NCBI GenBank assembly: GCA_037447655.1
Contig: JBBHKE010003190.1
Coordinates: forward strand, 64,001-113,566
Origin: Zygnema cylindricum
Lineage: Eukaryota > Streptophyta > Zygnematophyceae > Zygnematales > Zygnemataceae
Direction of reading: 5' to 3'
DNA: 49,566 bases
The position numbers were made by a program, and so were the translations under genes. The notes beneath the pieces are model-generated. The model did no database searches. It was not told the DNA's origin and was given only the letters and a program-made list of their open reading frames with translations. Below, piece by piece: positions 40,761-49,566 of the stretch. How positions within the stretch are numbered: position 1 is the first letter of the stretch; the number at the start of each line of letters is the position of its first letter.

Positions 40761-41730
40761 AGAGGGAAAAAGGGGTAGACGGGGAGAGGGGGAGAGGAGG
40801 AGAGGGGGAGAAAAGGAGAGGGGGATAAAGGGGAGAGGGGAAGAAGGGAGAGGCGGAGAGGGGGTGAGGGGAAGAGGGAGAGAAGGGGAGAGGAGGGAAG
40901 GGGAGAGCCAGAGAGGGGGAGAGGGGAAGAGGGGAAGAGGGGGAGAGGGGAAGAGGCGAGGGAGGGGGAGGGGGAGAGGAAAGAGAAGGAAAGGGGGAGA
41001 GGGGGAGAGGGGGAGAGGGGGAGAGCGGAGAGAGGGAGAGGGGGAGAGGGGAATAAGGGGAGAGGGGAAGAGGGGGAGAGGGGAAGAGGGGAGAGAGGGG
41101 GAGAGGGGGAGAGGGGGGGAGTGGAAGAGGGAGAGGAGAAAAAGGGGAGATGGGGAGAGGGGGAAAGGGGGAGAAGGGGAGAGGGGGAGAGGGGGAGAGT
41201 GGGAGAGGGGAAAAGGGGCAGAGGAAAAAATGGGAGAGAGAGAGTGGGAGAGGTGGTGAGGGGGAGAGGGGGAATGGGAATAGCGTCACAGAGGGAGAAG
41301 GGGAGAGGGGGAGAGGGGAGATAGGGGGGGAGGGGAAGAGGGGGGGAGGGGAGTAAGGGAGATAGGGATTGAGGGAGACGGGGAGAGTGGGAGAGGGAGA
41401 AAGTGGGAGAGAGGGAGAGGGAGAGAAGGGGAGAGGGGAGAGGGGGAGAGGGGGAGAGGGGGTGGAGAAAATGGGGAGAGGGGGAGAAGATGAGAGGGGA
41501 AGAGGGGGAGACGGGGAGAGGTGGAGAGGGGGAGATCGATAGACCGGGAGAGGGAAAAAGGGGCAGAGGGGGAAAGTGGGAGAGGTGGTGAGGGGGAGAG
41601 GGGAGAGGGGAGAGGGGGATAGGGGAAGAGGGGGTGGAAAAAAAGGGGAGAGGGGGAGAGGGAAAGAGGGGAAAAGGGGGAGATGGGGAGAGGGGGAGAG
41701 GGGGAGATCGGTAGACCGGGAGAGGGAAAA
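40761..41730. repeat. Long polypurine (GGGGAGA)n-like tract
   Basis: Nearly 1 kb of almost pure purine on the plus strand, built from variants of GGGGAGAGGGGGAGAGG with a few GATAGACCGG interruptions (41531-41546 and 41706-41721 lie in related blocks of about 175 bp). G-blocks of four or five are dense. The long open frames across it on both strands (for example 40420-41289 minus) reflect composition only. Confidence 0.92.
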
Positions 41731-41838
41731 TTTAGAAAAGAATCATACTTATTGCCAAACGTGCGAATGAAAGACCATTTTAGTGCAAAATGGGTAAATT
41801 CAAAAAAAAAACGTTTGAAGACTGGAATAGTCATTTCC
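41731..41838 (-). repeat. Dispersed repeat S, copy 1 (minus)
   Basis: On the minus strand: AGTCTTCAAACG, a T-run, GAATTTACCCATTTTGCAC, AAAATGG, TTCGCACGTTTGGCAATAA and GATTCTTTTCTAAA. The same order occurs on the plus strand at 48522-48623. One end coincides with the edge of the polypurine tract. Confidence 0.75.
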
Positions 41839-43340
41839 ATCAGGCGCCGACAGTCATCGTATGGATACGTTTACTGCGTTCACTTCTCCACATGCAAGGA
41901 ATCTATCGCCTACGTGCTATGTTTCGATATCCACGTAGGCTCATGTTCAAACGACAAAAGTACAGAATCTGAATCTATTATCTGTACAACCATCCGCAAA
42001 TAATGATTGAGTATTTTGTACGATCGTGTTTTGTCTTTTTTGTAGTTTTTGTCGCTCGCCTTTTAAATCTGAAAAAGCAGGCCCGTTTGCGTTAAAAACC
42101 TTTCAACGTCACAACTGCTATCCAAGGAAACCAATTATTGATACACGTGGTGTGGACTCCCGTGAGTCCACGAAAAGATGAATCATTCAAAACGCCCAAC
42201 CAGGCAATTAATTATGAAGTGGCAAAGATACCAATATGTATACATGCTTGTTAGGAGAGAGGTGGCTACCTCCTCAATCCTCTAAGTTCTCAAACCCTCT
42301 CACAACCCCTATCTACTGATATACAAACCAATCGGAAGAGTGTTCTCTATAGATGGGTACTGCGTCCGATATACTTTTTGTACGGCCTGTGTACGACAAG
42401 GCCATGGAGTGGACGTCTGTCTCCTTCGGAATTGTCCTCATGCTCTCCGGGATTCTCACTTTCCAAGGTTATCTTGACACGTGGTGCCAGGTCATCGCGG
42501 CCAAAGCGGTATTCGGGATCTCGGCGATGATGTGTCCGTCGGATCAAACCGGTTTTATTACAGTCGCTCAAAACGTATATCCGGTACATTTTTTAATCGA
42601 CCATATTCGCACCATCAAGATTTTATGTATTATCGGTGCATCGATAATATTTTGGCGCTTGCGCGAAGAGCCAAATCCTTTTATGGTATTTCGAATAATT
42701 TTTGTATTTGTTAGGTTGAGGTTGCTGTGATCGCTGTTTAGTTTCGAAGTTCGCCACCCTACTCTTGCAAGGGATGTAGGGGCATTTTAGTTTTGGCGAG
42801 TTGAAAACAGGAGCCATTACTTTTTTACTTTTTGATGGTCGCCACCCGCCTTCCACCCGAACCTCCTTTTATATTCAAGTTGGCCATCTATGAAGTTATT
42901 AACGAGACATGAGACGGAGTTACAGAATTACTAGAGATAGATAAACAAGGCTTCACTTAGACAACATTAATACTCAGCCTCACTTGGAGCAAAATAAATT
43001 ATTTACTTTTACCACTTTAGTTTATTATATGATAAGGACATTTATTTTTAGATACTCACCCACGCACAACGAATCACCGTTATCCACTCACCCACACATG
43101 GTGCAGTCATGCTCACCAGATATTCAAGACACAATACTGCAAATAATGCTTACTTAGAGTATTCACTTCACTACCCACACATGGTTGAATATGTTTACTT
43201 AGAGTAATTTTATTTTATTACTGCCCAAACATGTATAAATAATGCTCACTTAAAACTTAAACTTTCAACACCTCAAACCAACCCTAGAAAATCCCCAAAC
43301 CATCATCCCCATTATAATTGCTGTTTTAAAGTTTTACGCC
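41839..43340. other. Unassigned
   Basis: Contains a 125-codon open frame (42353-42730, MGTASDILFVRPVYDKAMEW) with two hydrophobic stretches but no recognisable family and no second copy, so I do not call it a gene. AGAGGTGGCTACCTCCT (42259-42275) is palindromic. No tRNA or element end seen. Confidence 0.35.
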
Positions 43341-43440
43341 TCTAAATTAGTGTATGCATCAACCTCCACACACCCGTGCCATTTGCACAAGTATTTCGGA
43401 ATGGCACCGACATCCACATACACGTGTCACATATTGAATA

Positions 43441-43565
43441 GGACAACGCAGCTGCGACACAAATGGGACAAAGCAGCTGCAACACTAATGAGACAAAGCC
43501 GCTGCGGCACAAGTGGCATAAAGCAGTTGCGACGCAGAAGGGACAAAGCAACTGCAGGCATTTTG
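43441..43565. repeat. Five tandem 25-bp units
   Basis: Exact 25-base spacing at 43441, 43466, 43491, 43516 and 43541, consensus GGACAAAGCAGCTGCGACAC plus AAATG. A partial unit (GGACAACGCAGCTGCGATG) recurs at 43582. The CAGCTG core is a palindrome. Confidence 0.93.
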
Positions 43566-43790
43566 ATTATGATTTGGTACTGGACAACGCAGCTGCGATG
43601 AAGCCGCAGTTGATATGAATCGAGTCAATGGACGAGATTCATAACAGGATCACAAATGATTTGCTGGCAGGTGTTATCCAACATCTGGATGGATGTATTT
43701 AAACAATTAGAACTAAGCCACGGTAATTAATTGTAGAATCACTTAGTAATGATCTCACAGTAATATTGATTGTACAGTGATAAATTAACT

Positions 43791-43908
43791 TTAGCATGAT
43801 TAGGATTACTTAGATCTTAGTGGTAGTTTGGTTCTTTGGACATATCTCTTTAGCATGATTATGAGTACTTAGATCTTAGTGGTAGTTTGGTTCTTTGGAC
43901 GTATCTCT
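43791..43908. repeat. 59-bp tandem duplication
   Basis: TTAGCATGATTA...GGACATATCTC at 43791-43849 repeats at 43850-43908 with a few differences. Confidence 0.9.
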
Positions 43909-44236
43909 CATGAATACTTATATCCGAGGTATAGCAATATGTAATAGAACAAATAGGAGTAGAAACTCACTACGAGTATAAGACTTGGGAGTTAGAACAT
44001 TTTATCCATCCAAACTTCGAGATTGTGTAATCTGCAAACTATTTTTGGGAAAATTCTGAGTTGCATATCTTAGTGTATGTTAAATCGATTACACTAAAAC
44101 TTTGGGAGTTGTTAGTCATTTGATATATTCTATACTGTGGTATAGTTTGAAGCAGTTTAAACTTTTGTGTCAGATTTGGTATGTTGTAAAAAGCAAGTAT
44201 TTCATAGGATTCTTGGTAAGCTTTCGGGAGTGAATT
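43909..44236. other. Leader or LTR sequence upstream of element C, borders unclear
   Basis: Ends 15 bases after GGTAAGCTTTC just before the element C gag ATG. TGTCAGATTTGGTATGTTGT at 44169-44188 could be an LTR end plus primer site (TTGGTAT), but its complement to a known tRNA is unclear. Confidence 0.25.
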
Positions 44237-45060
44237 ATGTCTAATTCTACTATAATTGTTGTTGCTCCTCCTTCTCTAGTGGTTGTAAAACAACACGTTA
44301 TGGGCCTGTCATCAAAAATTCCTTTCTTCTCGAGGGAAAAAAATGTTTATTGGGCAGATATGGTGAAAACGCACTTCAAAAATGTTAACCTTTTAGATAT
44401 TTTGAATGGTTCACTTGCGGAAACGCATATGTCTTGGTCAAAGAAAAATTTGAAAGCTCGACCTATTTTGAAATTTTGTATCTCGGAGGATTTGGCTATG
44501 TCTCGGATTTAAATGAAAAAGGTGATCGATACATGGAAATCTCTTAAAGATGATTATAAAAAGTCTGATGTCTAAGAAGAACTATTTTTGGATGGCCAAA
44601 TCTGGGACTATAAATACACGGGCGGCACAATGGCCAAATATGTTAACAAGTTTTGAATTCTAATAGACTCTCATGTTTGTGCTGGTGGATCTTTCCCTCA
44701 GTTTCAGCAGGTTGCATTGCTAATGAGGGATCTTTCCTATAGTATAAAAACAACGTCTAAAATGCTAACAAAAAAAGATAAAGTTAGCTGGACTTTACAG
44801 TTGGCTATTAATTTGATATTAGAGAATGAGGCTGACTCCAAAATTCTTAGTGTTGAAAAACAGGTAGAGGCATTTAACACAAACTTTGACACAAAGGCTT
44901 AGTTTACTCAGCAAACAAATCAGTTTAATCAGAACCAAAATTAGTTTAAACATTTTAATCAAAGAGGAAATAGACGTCTTTCAATGCTTTTTTTATTGTA
45001 ATGAAAAAGGTCATGGATATAAGTTATGTCCTAAGCTTAAGAGAGCTTGAACAGGTTTGT
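44237..45060 (+). pseudogene. Copia gag of element C
   Basis: Starts at ATG 44237 (MSNSTIIVVAPPSLVVVKQ). Gag pattern: IPFFSREKNVYWADMVKTHF, then LDILNGSLAE, DTWKSLKDDYKKSD and YSIKTTSKMLTKKDKVSWTL. A Gln/Asn-rich stretch follows (TQQTNQFNQNQN), then a zinc knuckle from 44985. That knuckle reads CFFYCNEKGHGYKLC, so the first two Cys are three residues apart instead of two. Several in-frame stops (for example at 44512-44514, 44574 and 44902) and frame changes mark it as dead. The lineage differs from families A and B. Confidence 0.82.
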
Positions 45061-45203
45061 ACAGGCCTGGATGGCAACATAGCCGGTTTAATCAAGGCTT
45101 CAAAGGATCTCCATCTTGTGGAAATGCACTATTTTTGGCATCTTTATCTTACCAAGAAGAGTCTTTGACAATCTTTGATGAAGGATAAGGGGATCTATTC
45201 GCT

Positions 45204-46560
45204 ATGGCGGCAGTAATGGAGGGTGCAAAAGACACAGGATGGATAATTAACCCAGGATCGTTCGCCCACATGTACTGGAACAAGGCAATTTTCAAAAATT
45301 TAAAATCTACACCTGAGAAGAATATCTACTATGCTTGTGGTATGAGTGTGCAGACGCGTGTTGTAAGTGATGTCTCCTTACTAGTTGATATACAAGGCAA
45401 GGCATTTGAGAGAACTCTTCATAATGTTCTCTTCGTCTCGGATTTTAAGAAAAAAATGTTTTCAACTTCCTTGGTAGAAAGTAAAGGATTTAAAGTCAAT
45501 TTGAAACATGGTAGGCATGATGTTAGCAAGAATGGAAAGATTGCAGTCACAGTCACTAGAGAAGCTAGCAAAATATATCGAATGAATATGTCCGATAACA
45601 AAGAAAATGATGTTTTGTATTCCGGTGCATTATCTTTAGATGAGTTATGGCATAAGTGGGTAGACCATGTGTTCTATGACAGTTTGAGAAAAATATAACA
45701 TGTTGGTAAATTAGAAGGAATCACTCTTTCGGATTAGTCAGCTAAAACTAAAACGTGTGATGGCTGAGCACTAGGAAAAAGAAAAATACACAGATTACCG
45801 TTTCGTCAAAAAATTGAACATCGGTCCACTAAACTTTTGCACTTGATTCAATCTAATTTTTTGGCCCTGCATAGGTACCATTCGCCGGAAGGACCAAATA
45901 CATGGTTACGTTTAGAGATGATTTTTTAAGGTTTTCTAAAGTCTACTTCATAAAAGACAAGAGTGAAGTCTTCAGCCACTTCAAACACTATAAAGCATGG
46001 GTGGAGAAACTACATGGTTCACCAATTCTGGAATTCAGATCGGACAACGGCGGCGAATATACGTCAAAGGATTTTGAAAACTTCCTACTTAAGGAAGGTA
46101 TAAGCCATCAACTAACTGTTCTATATTCACCAGAACAAAATGGAGTTTCAGAAAAACTAAATAGAACTATCACAGGGAGATCTAGGTCCATGCTTGCAAA
46201 TAAGAATGTCGATCCGAAATTTTAGGCTGATGCATTGAATTATGTTGTTTATATAAAGAATAGGATAAGGTCAAGATCGATAGAGAGTACTCCTCACGAG
46301 TTCTAGACTGGTAGAAAACGAGATGTTATTCATTTCAAGGTGTTTGGTAGCAAATGCTTCATTTAGATAGATCTAAAGATAGATGGAAAATGGAACCGAA
46401 AGATTACCAGGTATTTTGTTGGGGAATTATGATCATTCCAAAGGATATAGAGTCTTTGTGTTTGAGAAACAAAAAATAGTTGTAGCAAGGAATAACATTG
46501 TGAAAGATGAGCTTGACGCGATAGATTTATTTAAAATGACAGACAAACAAAAGCAGGAAA
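45204..46560 (+). pseudogene. Copia protease-integrase of element C
   Basis: Protease: DTGWIINPGSFAHMY, with AAC at 45249-45251 where the catalytic Asp belongs and Pro at the next position. The frame is open for 164 codons to KI* at 45698. Integrase: ELWHKWVDH (a zinc-binding remnant) and HLIQSNF, where the first catalytic Asp is Asn (AAT 45855-45857). RSDNGGEYTSKDFENF keeps the second Asp and SPEQNGVSEKLNRT keeps the Glu. Later motifs: FKVFGSK and YDHSKGYRVFVFEKQ. Many stops sit where Trp or Gln is expected (for example KF*ADA), a G-to-A or C-to-T pattern. Confidence 0.85.
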
Positions 46561-46679
46561 AACTACAGGAATATGTCATTTTAGATTGCTAACAGATGCA
46601 AAAAACCTCGGTGGTGACACTGGTGTCTGAAATTAACCAATATCTTCAACAAGTTCAGTTTTAGCCAGGTGAACATAGT

Positions 46680-47578
46680 TTGAATCCTACGGATTCTACA
46701 CAGAGACCAAAAATGAATGCGAAAGATCCGACGATTTCAGCCTCATACTTTTCGGGGGGAAGACGATCTAATAGTCGGCTGCAAGAAAACTCCCACTTTG
46801 CCTACTCTGCGGCCTCAGGGGAGCCTCTGACCATTCGGGAGGCCTTCTCATCACCAGAACAACATCATTTGATTGAAGCTGCTAACGACAAAACCAAGTC
46901 GATCATGGAGGCTTAGACATGGGAGCTTTTGGATCTTCCTCCAGATCGAAAAGCAATCGGAAACAAATGGGTATTTAAGGTGAAGTTAAATCGCGACAAT
47001 ACCATTGAACGACAAAAGGCTAGGCTTGTGGCAAAGGGGTATAATCAAAAGGAAGGAATCGATTTTGAATAAATGTTTTCTCCGGTTGTAAGATTTCCAA
47101 CACTAGAGCTCCTATAGAAGATATAGAAATACATCAAATGCATGTAAAAACAGCCTTCTTGCATGGAGAGCTAGAAGAGACCATCTACATGCAGCAGCTT
47201 CAAATATATGCAGAGCTAGGAAAAAACACTTAGTATGAAAACAATTAAAATCTCTGTACGGTGTTAAAATTTTTATACGGTCTAAAACAAGCCCAAAGGC
47301 AATGGAATCTGAAGCTTCATGAATTCTTAATTACCCTAAGATTTCAAAGGATAAGCTCTAATCATTCAGTTAACGTTGTAAAAGGTGAGGATGGGATACT
47401 GTATATAGCGGTGTATGTAGATGATCTACTATTAATTAGCAAATTAATGGCTGAAATTAACAAAATCAAAACTGCCTCAAATTCACTGTTCGAGATGAAT
47501 GACCTCGGTGAGGCGAAATATATCTTGGGTATTCAGGTAGAAAGGGACAAAAATAAAAGATTAATAAAATTGAGATAG
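46680..47578 (+). pseudogene. Copia RT of element C, truncated
   Basis: Connector with SASYFSGGRRSNSRLQENS, then RT: DRKAIGNKWVFKVKLNRDN, RLVAKGYNQKEGIDFE, stop, FSPVVRFPT, then LYGLKQAQRQWNLKLHEF. YVDD is intact at 47414-47425, followed by MNDLGEAKYILGIQVERDKN. A 19-bp duplication (47245-47263 and 47264-47282, TTAAAA...TACGGT) breaks the frame at the LYGLK motif. The copy ends at 47578, where repeat R begins within eight bases; RNase H is missing. Confidence 0.85.
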
Positions 47579-47585
47579 AGCGCTC

Positions 47586-47873
47586 ATAACGCTAACAACG
47601 ATTGGCGGTGTACCCTGCAAGGGTATCGAAAGATTATCTTCACGGCCTCCCAATGAATCTTTTTACACGCTTGATAAAATAGGCACACGACAAAACCGCG
47701 GCTGAAATATCCGGCCGCGTGGCAACACTTAAATACGTCAAACTAGAATCCAAAACCAATTCAAAGCAAGACCGCACACTTGACGTAAAGACAAACAGGA
47801 CGGCCGCGCGACAAACACGCGACGGCCGATTACAACTTCGAATTCAACCTCAACAAGTATCAAATGCACCAAA
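47586..47873 (+). repeat. Dispersed repeat R, copy 3
   Basis: Matches 37071-37354 in the same orientation. Its left border coincides with the truncation of element C. The open frame 47719-47910 overlaps it and is not conserved in copy 2. Confidence 0.78.
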
Positions 47874-48521
47874 CTGTAACAGGATGCTACATTTTGAACA
47901 TCGCGCATAGTCCGTCTGTAATGCACGTGCTCATAATTTAACGGTGTCACGTGAGTCAATATCGGTTATTAAAAATCGTCAATGATTTTCACACTGACCA
48001 AAAATCTTCATTTGCGTAACATACCATGTACGTGCGTACCACGTCATCTTTCAACACAGCTTTTGTCCTGTTGGCCTTCGCATTATCAGATGCCACCTCA
48101 TATTTTTAAGTTCCTGATTTTTCACGACAGGCTGCATTAGGACCAGGTTGCCTTATGACATGGTGGAATGAAATCCACATACAAACGACAAAAAAACTTT
48201 GTCGAAGATTGACCCTTGACGCCTCCTTCCCCGACCATCGACATACCGAAATTTCCGGCGACTGCTTTCTTCAAATTTTCAACGACGAATAGCGAACGAC
48301 AAAACAAAACACGAGTGTACAAAATGTACTATCACGTAACATTTAAGATTTTGTACTTTTGAAATCTTTGCCTGCGTTCGGCGTCTGCGCATGAGCCTGC
48401 GTGGATGTCGAGGCGATAGATTCCTTTTTGCTGACACGACATGTGGAGAAGTGAGCAAAAGAAACGTTTCCGTACGATTACTGTCGGCTCCTCATGGGAA
48501 AGAGGCGTTAGCCTGATTTAT
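47874..48521. other. Unassigned
   Basis: Mixed composition with several CG dinucleotides. No coding motif, tRNA or border recognised. Confidence 0.35.
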
Positions 48522-48623
48522 TTTGACTACAGTAGTCTTCAACCTTTTTTTGAGTTTACCCCTTTTGCACCAAAATGGTTTTTCCTTCGCACGTTTTGCA
48601 ATAAAGATGATTCTTTTCTAAAA
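48522..48623 (+). repeat. Dispersed repeat S, copy 2 (plus)
   Basis: AGTAGTCTTCAACC, GAGTTTACCCCTTTTGCACC, AAAATGG, TTCGCACGTTTTGCAATAA, GATTCTTTTCTAAA. Partner of 41731-41838 in the opposite orientation. Confidence 0.75.
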
Positions 48624-49308
48624 TTAGACGACAAAAAATGCACGTGGTTGCACGCGGCAAAATGTCCAGCATTCGATTTGGTCTCCCGCCTATTTGGATT
48701 TTCTGTACATTTCTGTACTTTTTATGGAATCGCCAGTTGGATGATGCGTTCACACGTGTTCAGAAAGGGACCGAAAAAGGACGACGTTGCTGTACGGATA
48801 TCCCACAATGCGAGTGTCCGACAGCATATATATGTATCGCTTTCTCGCTGGAAAGATCACTCGCTTCACTGTAGGCTCTTCCGCTCTCTTTCTCTAGTTC
48901 TCCTGAGGGTTCTCACCTCCTTCGTACACTAAAATTAGTGTGGCACCTTGAGCTGCTGTTAGTGGGTCGACTTTGAAAACCTGTTTACGGAGGCGGGATG
49001 CGAGTCAAACCGAAAAAATTTCCGGAAGGATGTCGCCATGGGGGTGAGTATATGGACATGTGGGTGGTGAGGGGGCTGAGAGGAGAGGAGGAATTGAATT
49101 TAAAGTTGTTATTTGACAATCGAGATAAATGAGGACAGAATGACAAGGCCTGAGGAACATTTTTTTTTTTTTCCGTCTCCAAAACTGAGAGGAAAGTAAG
49201 ATAGTTTTATTTTTATTTGTGTTTGTCTGTCTGTCTCTTCTTTCTTTCACTGCTATCCCCGCTCACTGTTTCCATCGATTTTTCTGTCACGATTTTTTCC
49301 TATGTTCA
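48624..49308. other. Unassigned, possible promoter-like sequence
   Basis: ATATATATG near 48825 could be a TATA box, and CT-rich sequence follows, a layout seen in plant 5-prime leaders. No gene start can be supported before the window ends. Confidence 0.25.
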
Positions 49309-49530
49309 CTCTCTCTCGCTCTCTCTCTCTCACAATCTCTATCTCTCTCTCTCTCTCTTGAACTCTCTCTCTCTCTCTTGAGCTCTCTCCCCCCGAATGG
49401 CTTGTTTCTTCCCCTTCACTTGTCATCTCCTTTTACTTTGTGCTTTGTTTTCTGTCTGACTCTTCTCCCTTTCCCAACCGTTGCTTTTTGTTGCTATCGC
49501 ATTTCCTGTCACTTTGCCTTTTCTCCCTCA

Positions 49531-49566
<36 letters not shown>
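49309..49566. repeat. CT microsatellites at the window end
   Basis: (CT)n at about 49309-49387, with a twice-repeated CTCTCTTGA-CTCTCTC motif, and again from 49530 to the last base. Confidence 0.85.

Noticed and set aside
40420-41289. 289-codon minus-strand open frame rich in Ser, Pro and Leu
   Set aside because: It lies almost wholly within the polypurine tract; a sequence with no T-A-A or T-A-G opportunity stays open on composition alone.
42353-42730. 125-codon open frame with hydrophobic stretches
   Set aside because: No family resemblance, no repeat partner and overlapping open frames on both strands; not enough to call a gene.
43441-43565. CRISPR-like array
   Set aside because: The 25-bp units are contiguous, with no unique spacers; this is a minisatellite in a eukaryotic setting.

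Overview
The window looks like repeat-dominated nuclear DNA from a plant or close streptophyte relative. I find no intact host gene, rRNA gene or functional tRNA gene. Almost everything recognisable is a decayed Ty1/copia-type LTR retrotransposon in the order gag, protease (PR), integrase (IN), reverse transcriptase (RT), RNase H (RH). The plant assignment is an inference. It rests on the copia lineages and on two kinds of primer-binding site that best fit plant initiator tRNA-Met as I remember it. The species is not resolved.

Layout. 1-1022: RNase H end, polypurine tract and LTR of one element. 1023-8283: element A1, with a 1.06-kb LTR, a nearly continuous gag-PR frame, a 1366-bp solo LTR nested in it with a clean TTGAG target duplication, then broken IN, RT and RH, and a rearranged inverted 3-prime LTR. 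8284-11090: decayed minus-strand coding sequence with gag-like stretches. 11233-12440: another RNase H end with its LTR start. 12450-17900: mostly non-coding, with minisatellites and T-rich or CT-rich sequence. 17929-18700: a minus-strand LTR and its primer site. 19422-22737: element B1, with two tandem LTR copies and a gag carrying two zinc knuckles, cut off inside integrase. 22759-27497: element A2, a relative of A1 cut off in RNase H. 27510-41740: a mosaic built from an unrecognised repeat family (X/Y), with long GA/CT tracts, inverted arms about 8.4 kb apart, direct copies about 7 kb apart, and several copia fragments. 43441-47578: minisatellites and element C, a third copia lineage. 47586-49566: a dispersed repeat, unassigned sequence and CT microsatellites.

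The copia elements would once have formed complete retrotransposition machinery: gag shell, protease maturation, reverse transcription primed by initiator tRNA, and integration. Every copy here is broken by stops, frameshifts, truncation or lost catalytic residues.

The two observations I rate highest are these. Family A primes from an internal half-tRNA site, and its gag start codon lies inside that primer-binding site, four bases after the LTR. The X family is three related copies of a protein-like sequence I cannot assign to any family, sitting next to long polypurine tracts and large inverted and direct duplications.
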